A DNA stretch of 64,000 nucleotides from Pseudophaeomoniella oleicola (lineage: Eukaryota > Ascomycota > Eurotiomycetes > Phaeomoniellales > Phaeomoniellaceae), in assembly GCA_003868215.1 (NCBI GenBank), contig QWDQ01000033.1:124001-188000 (forward strand), written 5' to 3'. Within the stretch, counting starts at the first letter, position 1. Each line of letters starts with the position of its first letter. Shown one piece after another: positions 47,074-59,510 of this stretch. Under the pieces are notes generated by a model. That model was given only the letters and a program-made list of their open reading frames with translations. It had not been told where the DNA came from and did no database searches. The position numbers were made by a program, and so were the translations under genes.

Positions 47074-50000
47074 TCAAGCTTCCACCGTCGTCAACGGAAC
47101 GTAAGCAACATCATCCCTGTCATCCCTCCCATTCCTTCTCCCTGTCTTCTTCGCCACGAAAGCGCCGACGGCATCGACGGTATCCATAACGCCGTGGACG
47201 ACCGCGCCTGCCATGATCCACCCGACAGAAGCAGCAGATCTTGTTTTCCTTCGGGATACGTACGGCGAAGAGACGGGTGATCCGTTCTTTTCGATCTCGG
47301 CGTTCAACGCTTCGACGGACATCCAGGCGGGCGGTTTCCAGAACTTGAGGAAGAGGCTGTTGGTCACGACGGTGACGCTCGAGGCGGCCATAGCGGCGCC
47401 GGCGGCCATGGGGTGAAGCATGTAGCCTCCGAACGGGAGGAAGATGCCCATGGCGAAAGGGAGGCCGACGACGTTGTAGATGCAGGAGAGGAAGAGGTTG
47501 GTCTGGATGCGTTGGAAGATCTTCTTGGAGAGATGCAGGGACGCGGGGATGTTGAGGAGGTCTTCGCCGCGCATCAGAACGATATCGGCGGCTTCCATGG
47601 CGACATCTGTTCCGGAGCTGAGAGCGATGCCAACATTCGCAGCTGCCAGTGCAGGTGAGTCGTTGACGCCGTCTCCGACCATGGCGACAATCTCACCCTG
47701 TGCTTTGAGCTCGACTACTATTTCCTGTTTCTGATGGGGTAGTACCGAAGTACGGATGGCTTCACGCGGAATGCCCACCAGCTTAGCGACACTCACGGCT
47801 GTGTTGTAAGTGTCACCAGTTACCAAAGATGTAGCTATGCCCATTTTATGTAATGCTGCGATCGTAGCCGGTGCACTCGGCTTGAGTTTGTCGCTAAGAG
47901 CAAGAGTACCTGCATACTTTGAATCGATGGCAACATGGATACACGTCACGCCTGATTGTGCAGGTGACGTCGAGCGAGCCGAGTCGCGGTCTAGCGAAGA
48001 TCCGGATTCGGGGTCCATTGAGGCTGGGACCTTGATTCCCTTCCCTTCCAGAAAGGATGCATTGCCCACGAGGACTTCGTATCTTGTCCTCTGAACGATC
48101 GAAGCGGGTTCCACCGTTGCAAAGATGCCTTTGCCAACCGTATTTTCGAAACCGATTACAGCGCCATCAATAGAAGACTCGTCGTCTGAAGTGCCGAGCT
48201 CAGATTTGGCAGCTTTCAAAATCGCTCTACCGATTGGATGCTCACTTCCAAGTTCCGCAAGTCCAACAATGGACCACCACAACCGTTTGCGCCACTCGTC
48301 GCTTGTCCATACTGATTCAACATTCGCTTTGGCGACAGTCATTTGCCCCATAGTCAACGTTCCAGTCTTGTCCAATACGACATGTGTGATCTTAGTAGCG
48401 GTTTCAAGGACAGCGCCACCCTTGACGAGAATACCATGTTCTGCTCCTGTGCCTGTGCCTACCATGACCGCTGTTGGAGTAGCAAGGCCAAGCGCACAGG
48501 GACAAGCAAACACAACGACTGATATGCATAGTTTCAAGCACACCATGAATTTGCCACCATTGTGCTCCTCGACGAATATTGTTGGCGGGTTTGGTAGGAT
48601 ATGACTGAGAACCATCCAGCCAATGAAAGTGATCAGACCAAGTATAATGATCGACGGAACAAAAATTCCAGCAATACGATCAGCTAGTCTTTGAATTGGT
48701 GCGCGACTGGTTTGAGCCTCCTGTACAAGGTTGACGATCTGACTCAACTGAGTGTCTTTGCCAGCCCTGGTCACTCGGAAATCCACACGGCCTTCTTGGT
48801 TTACGGTTCCCGCAATCACCTGACTGCCTTGCCTCTTTAAAATGTGCATCGCCTCTCCGGTGACCATGGCCTCATCGATGTAGCTTTCACCCCTTGTAAC
48901 TATACCATCAGCAGGAACTTTATCACCTGGTCTCAGGATAACAATGTCTCCCACTTGGATGAGCTCCGTGGGAATCATCTTTTGACCAGCGGCTTGGCGC
49001 CGCGCGACAAGCTCCTCTTCTCTTTGGCCAGCAGACTTCTTCTCCGAGGTGATAGGAGAGTAAGGTTCGTCCCATCCCTCTGCTGCCTTCTCCGCTGCAA
49101 TGGGATCGTCGTAGATAGTGGCCATTGAAGGGGCCAATGACATCAACCTGGATAAGGCTGCTGATGTCTGGCCCTTAGCTCGATTCTCAAGATACCTGCC
49201 GAGGGTGATGAACGTGATGAGCATAGTGCTGGTATCGAACACAGTGCTTGGACGGTCATGCGGTGGAATCAGAATTGCCACCACCATTGCAAACACGCTG
49301 AAGAAAAAAGCTGCAGAAGTGCCAAGGACCACCAGAACGTCCATTGTCGGAGATCCATGCTGGACAGACTTGTAAGCGGAAATATAAAACCGCCGTCCAA
49401 TGCCAAACTGAACTGGTATCGTAAGCAATAAACAAACAAGGTCTCCAAAGTAGAGACCGGGTATCAATTTCGCTGATCCATAATCAATCGCTGGAACAAA
49501 CATGGGTATTAACATGCTGATGCAAAAAACAGGAATTGCAAACGACAAAGAGAAGAAGAAAGACCGCCGCCATTCTTGTATCTCTTTGGTCTTTGCAAGG
49601 GACTCAAGCTGCGCATTGTTGTCATCCTGGTCAGCTACTAGAGCATTGTACCCAGCAGATTCAATGGACTCTACAATAGCTCTGAGACCTATTAGGCTTG
49701 GATTGTAAACGACGGTGGCTCTTGATGTGGCCAGCGTAACCACCACTGATTGAACACCATTCTTCTCGCGGAGAAGATTCTCTAGTGCCGTAGCTGCGCT
49801 GCCATCGCGAAGGCCGTAAATCTTGAACTGTACGGATGATGATGTATCAACAGGAGATTCTGTCTGTGCTTCCGATGAGATGATCTTAGCATCAAATCCC
49901 GCGTCCTCAATATTCTCCACGATCTGTTCTGTCGATAATCTCGAGGGGTCGTGGACAATAACGGCCCGTTCGGCAAGGAGACTGATGTTGAAGCTCATCA

Positions 50001-50412
50001 ATCCGTCAACATCCTTGAATGCGCTCTCCACAGCCGAGGTACATGCACCACATGTCATACCAGAAATCGATACTGTTGTCGTGCTGACTTGGGTGTGCGC
50101 TGCTCCTACCCCAGCGTTGCCCACTTTGTCGGTCGCAGCGGTTGTTGGCAAGTTGGTCGTTATCACTTCGGCGTCAAAACCTCGGTCCTCTATTATCTCA
50201 GCTATTTTCTCTGCTGGAAGTTGCTCTGGATCGTGTTGTATCACCGCTCGGCCCATGACAAGACTGACAGACACCGCACCTGCACCGTCTACGCCTTGGA
50301 AGCCAGCCTCGACTGAAGAAGTACATGCGCCACATGTCATTCCATCGACCTTGACCGTGGTAGTAGCCATATGGCCATTGCTGGCAGCCCCGGCCTCCCC
50401 TGCTGTCGCCAT
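47074..50412 (-). CDS. CCC2: Copper-transporting P-type ATPase (Ccc2/ATP7)
   Basis: An intronless protein of 1112 residues. The start is the ATG at 50412. Two HMA metal-binding domains have MTCGACTSSVE (about 25) and MTCGACTSAVE (about 117). A third HMA-like fold (about 196-262) has GLRDGSAATALENLL where the cysteines should be. The P1B core follows: VTGEAM (about 516), the ion-site FACPCALGLATP (about 636), the phosphorylated Asp in DKTGTLT (about 680), SEHPIGRAI (about 722) and MVGDGVNDSPAL (about 909), then two C-terminal helices. It pumps Cu(I) into the Golgi for loading of cuproenzymes such as laccase and multicopper oxidases, or out of the cell under excess copper. Two CxxC domains match yeast Ccc2. 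CrpA-type copper-resistance pumps are the alternative. Confidence 0.95.
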   Translation of the reverse strand: MATAGEAGAASNGHMATTTVKVDGMTCGACTSSVEAGFQGVDGAGAVSVSLVMGRAVIQHDPEQLPAEKIAEIIEDRGFDAEVITTNLPTTAATDKVGNAGVGAAHTQVSTTTVSISGMTCGACTSAVESAFKDVDGLMSFNISLLAERAVIVHDPSRLSTEQIVENIEDAGFDAKIISSEAQTESPVDTSSSVQFKIYGLRDGSAATALENLLREKNGVQSVVVTLATSRATVVYNPSLIGLRAIVESIESAGYNALVADQDDNNAQLESLAKTKEIQEWRRSFFFSLSFAIPVFCISMLIPMFVPAIDYGSAKLIPGLYFGDLVCLLLTIPVQFGIGRRFYISAYKSVQHGSPTMDVLVVLGTSAAFFFSVFAMVVAILIPPHDRPSTVFDTSTMLITFITLGRYLENRAKGQTSAALSRLMSLAPSMATIYDDPIAAEKAAEGWDEPYSPITSEKKSAGQREEELVARRQAAGQKMIPTELIQVGDIVILRPGDKVPADGIVTRGESYIDEAMVTGEAMHILKRQGSQVIAGTVNQEGRVDFRVTRAGKDTQLSQIVNLVQEAQTSRAPIQRLADRIAGIFVPSIIILGLITFIGWMVLSHILPNPPTIFVEEHNGGKFMVCLKLCISVVVFACPCALGLATPTAVMVGTGTGAEHGILVKGGAVLETATKITHVVLDKTGTLTMGQMTVAKANVESVWTSDEWRKRLWWSIVGLAELGSEHPIGRAILKAAKSELGTSDDESSIDGAVIGFENTVGKGIFATVEPASIVQRTRYEVLVGNASFLEGKGIKVPASMDPESGSSLDRDSARSTSPAQSGVTCIHVAIDSKYAGTLALSDKLKPSAPATIAALHKMGIATSLVTGDTYNTAVSVAKLVGIPREAIRTSVLPHQKQEIVVELKAQGEIVAMVGDGVNDSPALAAANVGIALSSGTDVAMEAADIVLMRGEDLLNIPASLHLSKKIFQRIQTNLFLSCIYNVVGLPFAMGIFLPFGGYMLHPMAAGAAMAASSVTVVTNSLFLKFWKPPAWMSVEALNAEIEKNGSPVSSPYVSRRKTRSAASVGWIMAGAVVHGVMDTVDAVGAFVAKKTGRRNGRDDRDDVAYVPLTTVEA

Positions 50413-53243
50413 CAAGAGACCGTTTGTACACCCTTGTTGGCCCTGTATCCGTTCGATTTTATAGGTGAACGAGCGTTAACCGGAAAGAGGAGCCGGCGTT
50501 AATCCCACTTTCCGATACAAAGATGTGATGCTAATGTCGAGAATAGCGATGTAATTCAGGAAGATCGGGACATTCGGGAGAACTAATTCTGGTTGCGCTT
50601 GGAGAGGAGAGGGCAGAAGGCCTGCTTCTGAGGTAATTAACGAGGCGCTGACGAGAGAATAAGCTGGCTGAAGCAGCGGACAGAAGAGTAATATTGATTA
50701 GGATGTATCGCGTAAGCCAACCACGTTAACCGACCGAGTCCGTGAGAGAAGATGAGAAATCGAAAGTTTAGTGGCGCTGAGCGGATGAACTATCGGCGTC
50801 CGACAGCCGGAAATAGCCTAGAAGCCTAGAACCTTCGGGTGTGATTGTGATTGTCAGGAGTTCAAGACCTGGAAATCAATAAGGAATAGTTTCAAACACT
50901 AAAAAAGAAAAGAGTCCTGCTCATGTGTCAGGGCAAGGACACAAAGAGTATTGTGCACAAAGCTTGAAGAAAAGAAGAACAACAAGAAGAGTGAGGGGAG
51001 AGGTGACCTGCACATGCACGAGCTGCAAAAAGCGTGCAGAGACAAGCTGAATTATTGCGTCTCACCTCCGGTATCTTATATGGCTCAAGGTGGCCCATGC
51101 TTGCAGATTGGTCCAAGTGTTGTCTTAAGTCTCTAAACACCCCTGCAAAAGTCGGAAGTGAAATGCTTCAGAACAGTTTGGCACCAAGGCACTTGAAACT
51201 CTTCATGATGTACACAATAATTTTTTTTATTGTTCTCCTCTTTGATTGTCAGAGGCGAATAACAGAGTGTCTACCGTTCCAACATCTGATCTTTGGTCTT
51301 GTTGCTATCTTTCTGAGCGTTTCCTAGTTGACTGTTCTTGTCTGATTGTCTGTGGTCTCAAACAAGGTGGGCTCTTTTGCTGCCAGTAATTGTCTATGGG
51401 AGGGGTCTCAGCTCCCCAGGAAACGCTTCCACAGGCCCGTCATGTTACAGCACTCACATCACACCTACATAGTACCGCTATAATTATCCGTGAGTACATA
51501 CACTGAATAAGGTAGTAACGTTATAGCAGATCTGTTTTCGTGGCACTTCTCGATGGGTCCAATATTGTAAGATAGAAAGGACGGTACCTGGTTAGATGGT
51601 GACCGACTGCATGAACATGTGAATGTAGAAAGATTTATGTTTCAACCCTCCTTCTATGTGCACACGCGTGCCCAGCGAGCTACACAGGTATCTATCAAAG
51701 GCCTAAGGCTCACATTCAGCACTCCAGTCAATACACTCCTGCTTTTCTGTCTACAAAGGCTGCCCGTGGAGAATCATGATACACATGAGATCACTATGTG
51801 GCAAAGAGGCCATGATATCCGGTAGGGATCAAAAGCCCCAGCTTTGTTCTCAGAGACCCAATCGCTGGGTTTGATGGCGATAACAGTCACAAAGCAAGAT
51901 ATCAAGAGGAAAAGAGAATAGAAAACACTTATGTAATCACCAGGTTGTTATAAAGGGACATTCTGGTGCAATCAACATCCTGTGACAATGATACCCAAAG
52001 TATCAACGCCAGGGACAGCTGCAATTGCTGTCTCTGCATCAGCAAATGAGAGAAGGCGTTGGATGCAATGAGAACCAGCCATGTTGGTTGAGAACCGGTA
52101 TCTACGACACTGTTCATGCCACTGATCATGGCGAACTTGGTAAAGCAGATTACAAGAAATCAAAGCCTTCGCAGCAGAGGGAGAAGGGAACAGTTCTGCG
52201 AATAGGGAACGAATATTACCAGCCATTGAGGGTCGAACTCCAAAGGGTACAAAAGCGGTCGACGTGTGGTGTACATGCCGCACCCGCGCATTCATGGTGC
52301 TGATTTTGCTGGCAATGTCTAAGGTTGAGTTGCTGTGGCCGTCTGCTCTCGTATACTAAGTTGTACCACTGCGACTGAAGCTCCGAAACTTGAAACGGAG
52401 AGTAAGAACCGTTGACGTTAGTAGTATCCTTGAACAGAAGCTATAGTAAAAAGACTGACCTAAATAAAAAAGGAAGTGTCGCCCCCACATCAGAGTAATC
52501 GGAATCGAATTGAAGCCCTCACATGTCGATGGACAACATGTGAGGGAACGCTGCGTATTGCACTAAAGTGGCACGCCAGTAGGCACACACAATCTTCGCA
52601 ATAGCTCTTCCATAGGGAAATCTGAAGCACTATGAGAGCACATCCAGCCCTGAGTTTCTGATGCTAGTTGCAGGCGCGTTCACGCCAGGCCCTCACGGGC
52701 AGTCACAGGTTCACCACCAAGAAGGCAGAGAACGAGTGCGTAGGTGAAGATTACTCCGAATTTCTCATTTGCAAGAGACCAAACTCGGATAGAGAATGGG
52801 ATGAGCAAGCTCATAAGAGCGCTTCATCATATGTAGCAAAGAAACGCAGCGTTGATGGGGGACGACACTTGGGAGAGAAGAAAGTAGATAGTTGACTTCG
52901 AATTGAAATTATTTTGATAAAGTAGTGACAGAATCATGAAATGCGGGGCTGCGATCTCCAAATCTCTGGAAGCATCATTAATTACCTAGAAAGCTTCGAT
53001 GTGGAGAAGCGTGACGTTTGGGTGCCCCCGGGAGCAAAGAACCAATTCGGTTGGTCCTTCGCATGTGCAGTCTGTACCGTAGTACAACGTACATCACTCG
53101 GCATCAACCATGTCGTGTGTGCATGGGAGCCTTGGGCTTTAATATTCTCATATTTGGCAGAATTTGCAAGTCATCTCTGAAAATCACCCGAATTCGCTTT
53201 CTCTTCAACTGAAAGTTTCTCACCTGAACAAATTCGGTGCGCC
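50413..53243. other. 2.8 kb intergenic, no supported gene
   Basis: Divergent space between the copper ATPase (-) and the Rmd1-like gene (+). Open frames are all under 110 codons and none resembles a known protein; the longest (51972-52295, -) has no splice or domain support. No long repeat was noticed. Confidence 0.45.
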
Positions 53244-55016
53244 ATGGCGTCCCGAACTGCGATGAACGCAAAAAGAGGGCCAACGGTGCTTGTAGGCCAC
53301 CATACCCGGTTTCTAGATCATCTATACTGACGATACGGAAGGTACAAGACGCTCGAGAACAACGCCCCCAACCGCCTCGGAGAGGCACGTCCCGTTTCAT
53401 TACTGTCGACAGTGTCCTACAATACGCTTCTGATGTACCGTCTATGCAACAAAGGCAACCTCCGAGACCGCGCTCATACAGAACTGGCTCTGGTAGACCG
53501 GTGTCCCCTCGTTTGACTGGGAGATTCCTCCCTCCACACATGCCTCCAAGATCCACAAAACTGAGCGAGAAATTAGTGTTATTGCCGGAAACAGAAGCTT
53601 TGGATGACAGTGTGGAAAGGATTGATTTCGATGACGATTCGGATACTGGCCCACCCCGAGATGACGAGGATATCCGCCGACAGGGCACTGAGCGAGTAAA
53701 GAGTTACGCAGAGAGGTTACCCAAGTCGAAACGCACAGAAAAGGACTTCGCGCGTGTGACTGCCTATTGTACTGCGCAGGCGCTTAAACTAACCACAACT
53801 GCTGCATTTATCCGAGAGAAACATGGTGCAAAAACGAAACTGTATGATGATTGTCTCTATGTTGCATATCACCTACCTCTCTTGCCTGGCAAGGAAGGCT
53901 ATCGCTTACAGAGTAGCCCCCTAATCACAAGTGGCGGCACGAAGACCGATATAGACGAAGCCATCGAAAGGAGCGAACAGAGAGACTACCACGGTATATA
54001 CTTTGCCGAAGACGAAGAGCAACACTCTGTTAGAGGCTCAGAAAGTCCAGGGGACGCAAGCGAGGTGTCGACGCCCCAGAATGAAGATGCATACTCGAAT
54101 GGTCATGCGCCTCTCGAAAGGAGAGGGAGCGATGCAGGAAACGTGAATGCATACGTCTTTGGAGAAATGTTCATTTTCAGCTATGGTGTGGTGGTATTCT
54201 GGAATTTCAGTGAACGTCAGGAGAAAGACGTCCTAGCGGATCTCACCTTCAGCTCTACCCTGGACCCTACAACACATCTGGCATCACCATTAGCCCTAGC
54301 AGTAGGCCCCTTGTCTGAAGAAGACTTTGAGACGGAGGAGTTCCATTTTGAGTACAACAACTCTATATCACGACCACGGATTTACAATGATATGATCACA
54401 CTGAGAAGCGGAGATCACATGATCAAGGTTGCTATCAGTCATGCGATAGCCCAAAGCACAAAACTAAGCTTCTTCGAAGAGACTATGGCAACTCAAATGG
54501 AAGATGCGAAGAACGTGCCAAGACGGTTGGCTCTGACTGGTGAACTTGGTATGAGACGTGGGGACGTTGTCAAGATCTTGGGCGGTTTGTTCAAGAGCCG
54601 GGTTGACGTTAATTTATGTGAGTATCAACTGCTACGAGAAGGGAAAAAAAAAGTCCGTGCTAACCTTGACACCAGCGTCCAATATGCTTGATGTCCCGGA
54701 CTTCCTGTGGAACGACGAACCGACGTTGCACCCATTGTACATGGCGGTGCGAGAATATTTAGAGATCAAGCCTCGCATTCAAGTCCTGAATGAACGTTGC
54801 CGCGTGTTCCTCGATCTGGCCGAGATGTTGTCTGATTCTATCTCCGACGACAAGGTTTCTCGCCAGACTTGGATTATCATCATCCTGATCGCGATCTCAA
54901 TTCTGGTTACTTGTTCTGAAGTCTTCCTACGTTTCGGAATGTTGTCGACCAGAGGAGGCGAGAAGATCCCTAGCTTGTGCCCGAGTACTCTGAGTCACAT
55001 ATCAATGGAGTTGTGA
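53244..55016 (+). CDS. Rmd1/Rmd8-like DUF155 protein
   Basis: Three exons, 53244-53291, 53342-54617 and 54676-55016, give 554 residues. The ATG at 53244 (GCCATGG) opens MASRTAMNAKRGPTVL, joined by a 50-base intron with an ACTGAC branch site to VQDAREQRPQPPRRG. The disordered N-terminus is followed by the DUF155 core from about 170: VTAYCTAQALKLTTTAAFI, then YVFGEMFIFSYGVVVFWNFS and SRPRIYNDMITLRSGDHMIK. After the last junction come SNMLDVPDFLWNDEP and a C-terminal membrane helix (WIIIILIAISILVTC). Yeast Rmd1 and Rmd8 are needed for sporulation; relatives in other eukaryotes are mitochondrial (RMND1). The exact location of this paralogue is unknown. Confidence 0.88.
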
Positions 55017-56098
55017 TTGCTTTTGAATTTGACATTTGGGTCCCAGAAAGGCGTTTCATACATACTGTACATACCCATATACTCATGAGCGTTCTCGCAA
55101 GTATGCTACAATTTGCAGCGGTGCAGAGGCTGCATCAATCAGATTTAAGATCAAGGACAGCCAGTTAAGGCGCTGCAATCAAGTGCTCTTGGAGCTTCTT
55201 CTTGCTCAACAGCTTCTTGGCCAGGCCTGGGGAACCATTGCAAACTTGCCTATGTACACACGGCAGTTGGACTACTGGTGGCCAACGCACCGACCCTCTT
55301 AACAGTGAAGTGACAACGAAATTTGGAATGCTTCTGTCTGGCGACACATGTTGACTTGGCCAATGATCCATCACAATTGAGATGGGGAGAACGAAAAATA
55401 AAACAGATAAAATATGTTTATGGCTTGGTTAAGACAGGGATCTGGACAGATGGAATACATTTATTGAAGCCATCATCGAGCTGAAAGGGGTAATACGCCC
55501 TGACCACTGAAGCGATTTAGGTCAATTTAGCGCCCAAAGAGTCAATGATGCGTTCCTTGATGTGGATGATTGCCTGGCTAGATCAAGTTTCCGACACTAC
55601 GAAAATCCGGCCAGCCAAACTTCACTGGCGCTCTACTAATTACAGACTGTCCGTCGAGCTACCACTGTCAACCTTTTGCGCCACGGCTGATCTTGTGGAT
55701 GGCTCGATGGACGCCATGCAGCGCAGCTTAGGATTTGAGGATGGTCATGCTGATCGCCAGATCCAAGACGGGAAGATGTGAAACTCTTTTCTTCCCAAGG
55801 CTTTCAGGCTTATGGACGCCATGCTCCCCAATAGTGGGCTACGCACCCGTCGACATGATTATGTTTTGTTTCATGCCCGACTTCTGTATGATTACACATT
55901 TGCTATTATGATGTGATTGCAAAAGAGAGTGTAAATCTGAATGCTCGCTTTCATGTAAAGCAGTGATCGATAGCGCCGCAACGTCGTCTTTACGCAGTGG
56001 TCACACCTGGCTGTTCGCACAGTCTGTGGCCATTTCATGTGTTAAATGCAAGCCCAGTTCATCTCTCGATAGCACCTTGCAACCTAGATCATATCAAA
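55017..56098. other. Intergenic
   Basis: No supported gene. Two short minus-strand stretches look faintly protein-like, one ending KERIIDSLGAKLT near 55517 and one ending KKLLSKKKLQEHLIAAP near 55165, but neither could be built into a gene. Confidence 0.4.
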
Positions 56099-57195
56099 AT
56101 GTCTTTTCAAGGATCAAATTTCCATCGCTCTGGATCTCGTCGCTCTTCTATCTCTAGCCGAGGGTTGCATTCGAGTTCAAGATTAGGAGCTATCGACGAA
56201 GATGGAGGCATGCATCCAGACTCTGCTGGTCTATCGCGAGCATACACCAAAGCATGGAATCGATTCATGGCCTTCGACCTTGGCTCTCGCCGCAGCCTCG
56301 AAAAAGCGCCACCCCCGTATAGTGAATGGGATGGTATGAAAAGCGGCGAGAACCTGGCAGATCTGAGGGCGAAGCGGGGGACCAGAGGGCTTGGTGGGCG
56401 AATGTGGATGTTGCTGCTATTGGCGATAGCAGGCTTATTGATTGTTGGGCTCGTTGTTGGTCTGGTAATCGGGCTGAAGAAAGGACACCACAATAACTCA
56501 TCGTGAGAGCAACGGCCTCCCTTGCAAACACCCAAGATGCTGACTTCACTTGTAGTAAGGGCACTGTTGACCCGCCCACAAATGACACAGAAGCCTTTCC
56601 GGCTGGATCATGGTCTCTGGTCACTTTCCTCGATACCGTCGAAACAGCATGCACATCTAATACAGCCACATGGAGATGCTACCCCTACAATACAATCAAT
56701 CAATCCTCTACAGCCTCCATGGCCACTTTCAACTGGATCATCGCATCAACAGGCAGAAGTTCATCCAACTACCTTGTGTCTTCGACCGACAATCCCTTTG
56801 CTGTCACTTTCAGCAACGCCACCCTGAGTCTGACGAATTCTGGACTTGATAACGAAGCATACACATTCAACGTCCCCTTAGACAAAACCGTCTTTCCGTC
56901 GATAGCTCTCACGGCTGATGGCTCATCTGCGGAATGCATGTACAACGGGACCACATTCGCAGTGTATCTATACACGAAGATGACCAAGAGCTATCCTTCC
57001 TCACCATCCTCCCCTTCAGATGCGACCTTTCCGTCATGGCCGTACGCTGTTAGTATCTCGCAAAGCGTTGGTGGGGGAAGTTCGGTGCCGGACTGCTACA
57101 AAACAGAGGAGGGCGGACTCGGGGATAGAATCCCGCTCCAGACAGAGTCATCATCGGAGATGTGCAGTTGTAACTGGCAGAATTTTGGGACATAG
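56099..57195 (+). CDS. Single-pass membrane protein, function unknown
   Basis: Two exons, 56099-56502 and 56556-57195, give 347 residues with a 53-base intron. Residues 1-100 are polar and Ser/Arg-rich without signal peptide; a PPPPYSEWDGM motif (with a PPxY) lies near 76. One strong membrane helix covers about 107-127 (MLLLLAIAGLLIVGLVVGLV), ending GLKKGHH. The C-terminal 215 residues should be extracellular: they contain several Cys (TACTSNTATWRCYPY; SVPDCYKTEE; MCSCNW) and N-glycosylation sites (NDTE, NQSS, NATL, NGTT). This is the layout of a type II fungal surface glycoprotein of unknown function. The family is not recognised beyond that. Confidence 0.75.
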
Positions 57196-57532
57196 GCACA
57201 TAGCCATTTGGTATATTGTAGAATTCCAGCAACTAAATTATCTACCTGGAAATGTGGACTTCGATGGTGACTTTTGATATCAGTGAGATCATTTGGAGCC
57301 TCCGTCCGCGAGATCACCGCCTAATGTACTGCCATGTAGCTTCTCCACACCCCCAATTGTACGTAACGATACAGATGTATCTCATGTACTCATCACTTCG
57401 TCTATTCATTTGCGGCATAAGACACCACACCGGTCTGAGAGAGTCGCTTTCATATCGGATGCTGTAAAAGGAAGTTCTCATTTGTCCGGGAACATAGCTG
57501 GTCAACCCCGATACTTTCAGCGTCTTCCCGCC
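57196..57532. other. Short intergenic
   Basis: About 340 bases between two genes in the same direction; promoter of the CSN7 gene. Nothing notable. Confidence 0.5.
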
Positions 57533-58574
57533 ATGGATACATCGCAGACCAAAGCTCTTGCAGCTCTCGAGCCGATCATACAGACAGTGCTCAGTGCGAA
57601 GTCGCCAACGCCTCGCTTCCTCGCTGATCTAATAATACGCGCGACGTCTGCTCAAGGCACCTACATCTTCACCGAGCTTCTGCAGCTCGATCAAATACAA
57701 TTTCTGCGCTCATCAGCCGAGTTTAAGAGCTACTTGACGCTTTTGGAAGTCTTCTCTTGGGGGACATGGGAAGAATACCACGGTACGTGATGGCAGGGTC
57801 CTCTCTCTGCAGATCGACGGGTTGCTAACAGTGTCTGTGGTAGCAAACGATGGGCTACCGACACTGAATGAAAGTCAAGTCCTCAAGCTGCGCCAATTGT
57901 CATTGCTGACTCTCGCCGCCTCGCCCTCGTTTGTGATGACGTATCCAAATGTCATGAAACAACTCAGCTTATCTACAACTTCTGAACTTGAGTCGTTGAT
58001 TATGACAACAATATATACCGGCCTTATCGCTGCTCGCCTTTCCCCGACCACAAACCCTCCAATGGTCCATATTACATCTACTGCCCCACTCCGAGATCTT
58101 CGACCCTTAAGTCTGAATCACTTATTAAAGGTACTGGAAACATGGGAAGGCCGCTGTATATCAGTCATAAATGATATGGAATCACAAATAGAGGGTATCC
58201 AACAAGCAGCTAGAAAGCGAGCAACGAAAGAAGCCGGTAGAGATGCAGCATTGGAATCAGCCATTAAGGAAGCCAAGAACGAAGGCAGAGACTTGTCCGG
58301 AGGGCCGGCAACTGGAAATCGATCTACAGCAACGGCAACAACGGCTAGTAAGAGGATTCCAGCTGGGTTCCCGGTCCGAACAGGTGGTGGACATGGGAAG
58401 CCCTCGAGAGGCGGCCATAAGAGGGATCTCGAGGATACCGAGGACGATGGAGACGAGAGCTTCGTAGATGCACACGAGAGCAGCCTAGGGGGAGATGGCA
58501 TGGACATTGACGACGGTGGTTCCGTGACTCAGTCCGCGGGAGCAGTACGACTGGCAAAGAGACGAGGCGGCTAG
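57533..58574 (+). CDS. csnG: COP9 signalosome subunit 7 (PCI domain)
   Basis: Two exons, 57533-57782 and 57844-58574, give 326 residues. The N-terminus forms helical repeats (FLADLIIRATSAQGTYIFTE; FLRSSAEFKSYLTLLEVFSW). The winged-helix half of the PCI domain has LKLRQLSLLTLAASPSF and SELESLIMTTIYTGLIAARL, diagnostic of CSN7. A coiled coil (about 200-235) leads to a disordered Gly-rich and acidic tail ending LAKRRGG. The COP9 signalosome removes Nedd8 from cullins; in filamentous fungi it controls development and secondary metabolism. The first ATG has good context (GCCATGG). Confidence 0.93.
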
Positions 58575-59510
58575 CTTCTAACATATTGATGCGTCTGGTG
58601 TCCATGTAGACAGTGATAGACGACACCCCAAAGACCAATTCACGAAGTAATGATGGCAAGGAATACGGGAACAGTTCGCTTTCATGGGATGCACAGATGA
58701 CAAGCCGGGCTGCTGCGTTAGTGCCTTGGGAGACCGCTTCCTAAAGTCGACAGTCCGAGAATGGGAAGCGTCCTCCATGCGAGCTGTCGATGGCCAGACG
58801 GTTACGAAAATGCGACTCGCGAGCTTGAAGAGGAGTTACATGACCTGGCATCGGGGGGTGAGGTTAAGACCCATTCGTATCAGATCGTAACCAGAGAGAG
58901 ACGATTAGTGACTACATCTTCGGGACAGACGAGAAGGTCTTAAGATGTACTCAAAACAACTTCTACAGAAGTAGAAAAAACTATGATGTACTCCCACCAA
59001 CCTTAGACGATACATCCTTGCTGCTGTATAAGCTTTGACGAGATAGAGGAAGATGACTGCATATACTTTCATTAAGCCTACGGAGAGTTTCTTATGCAGA
59101 GCACATTACGGAATACAACATTGTGACTTAGATACCTTATGCTTCGCGTCTCATGTTTTGATGATCACACTAAACCACATTGGATTCCAGATTGGTCTGA
59201 GGTGATCTTCATTCCCGCTGTGGCACCTCCGCAACGTTTGATTATTGCCAACTTCCGACCCCAGAGTCTCGACTCCTTGCTGGCGTACGTCTCTCGTTTA
59301 GTAGAATCTGTTTCCCTGTGTTGCGAGCGACAAAGTCGTGTTGCTGTTGTCGACATTTGAGCAGTCTTTTTTAAATTGATCACCGCCTCTGCAAGGTCAC
59401 TTTCGCGCCGTCTGGTACACTGCCGCTGAGGTAACAGCAATTTCGACAGCAAGGTCGGCGACCGACTTGCCCATAGTCATCAATTGATAGCGCGCAGAGA
59501 CACCCTCGAC
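58575..59510. other. Intergenic
   Basis: No gene seen. Promoter of the Rax1-like gene; small open frames under 100 codons only. Confidence 0.5.

Noticed and set aside
51972-52295. 107-codon minus-strand frame in the large spacer
   Set aside because: Mildly protein-like but no neighbouring exons, domain or conserved motif could be found.
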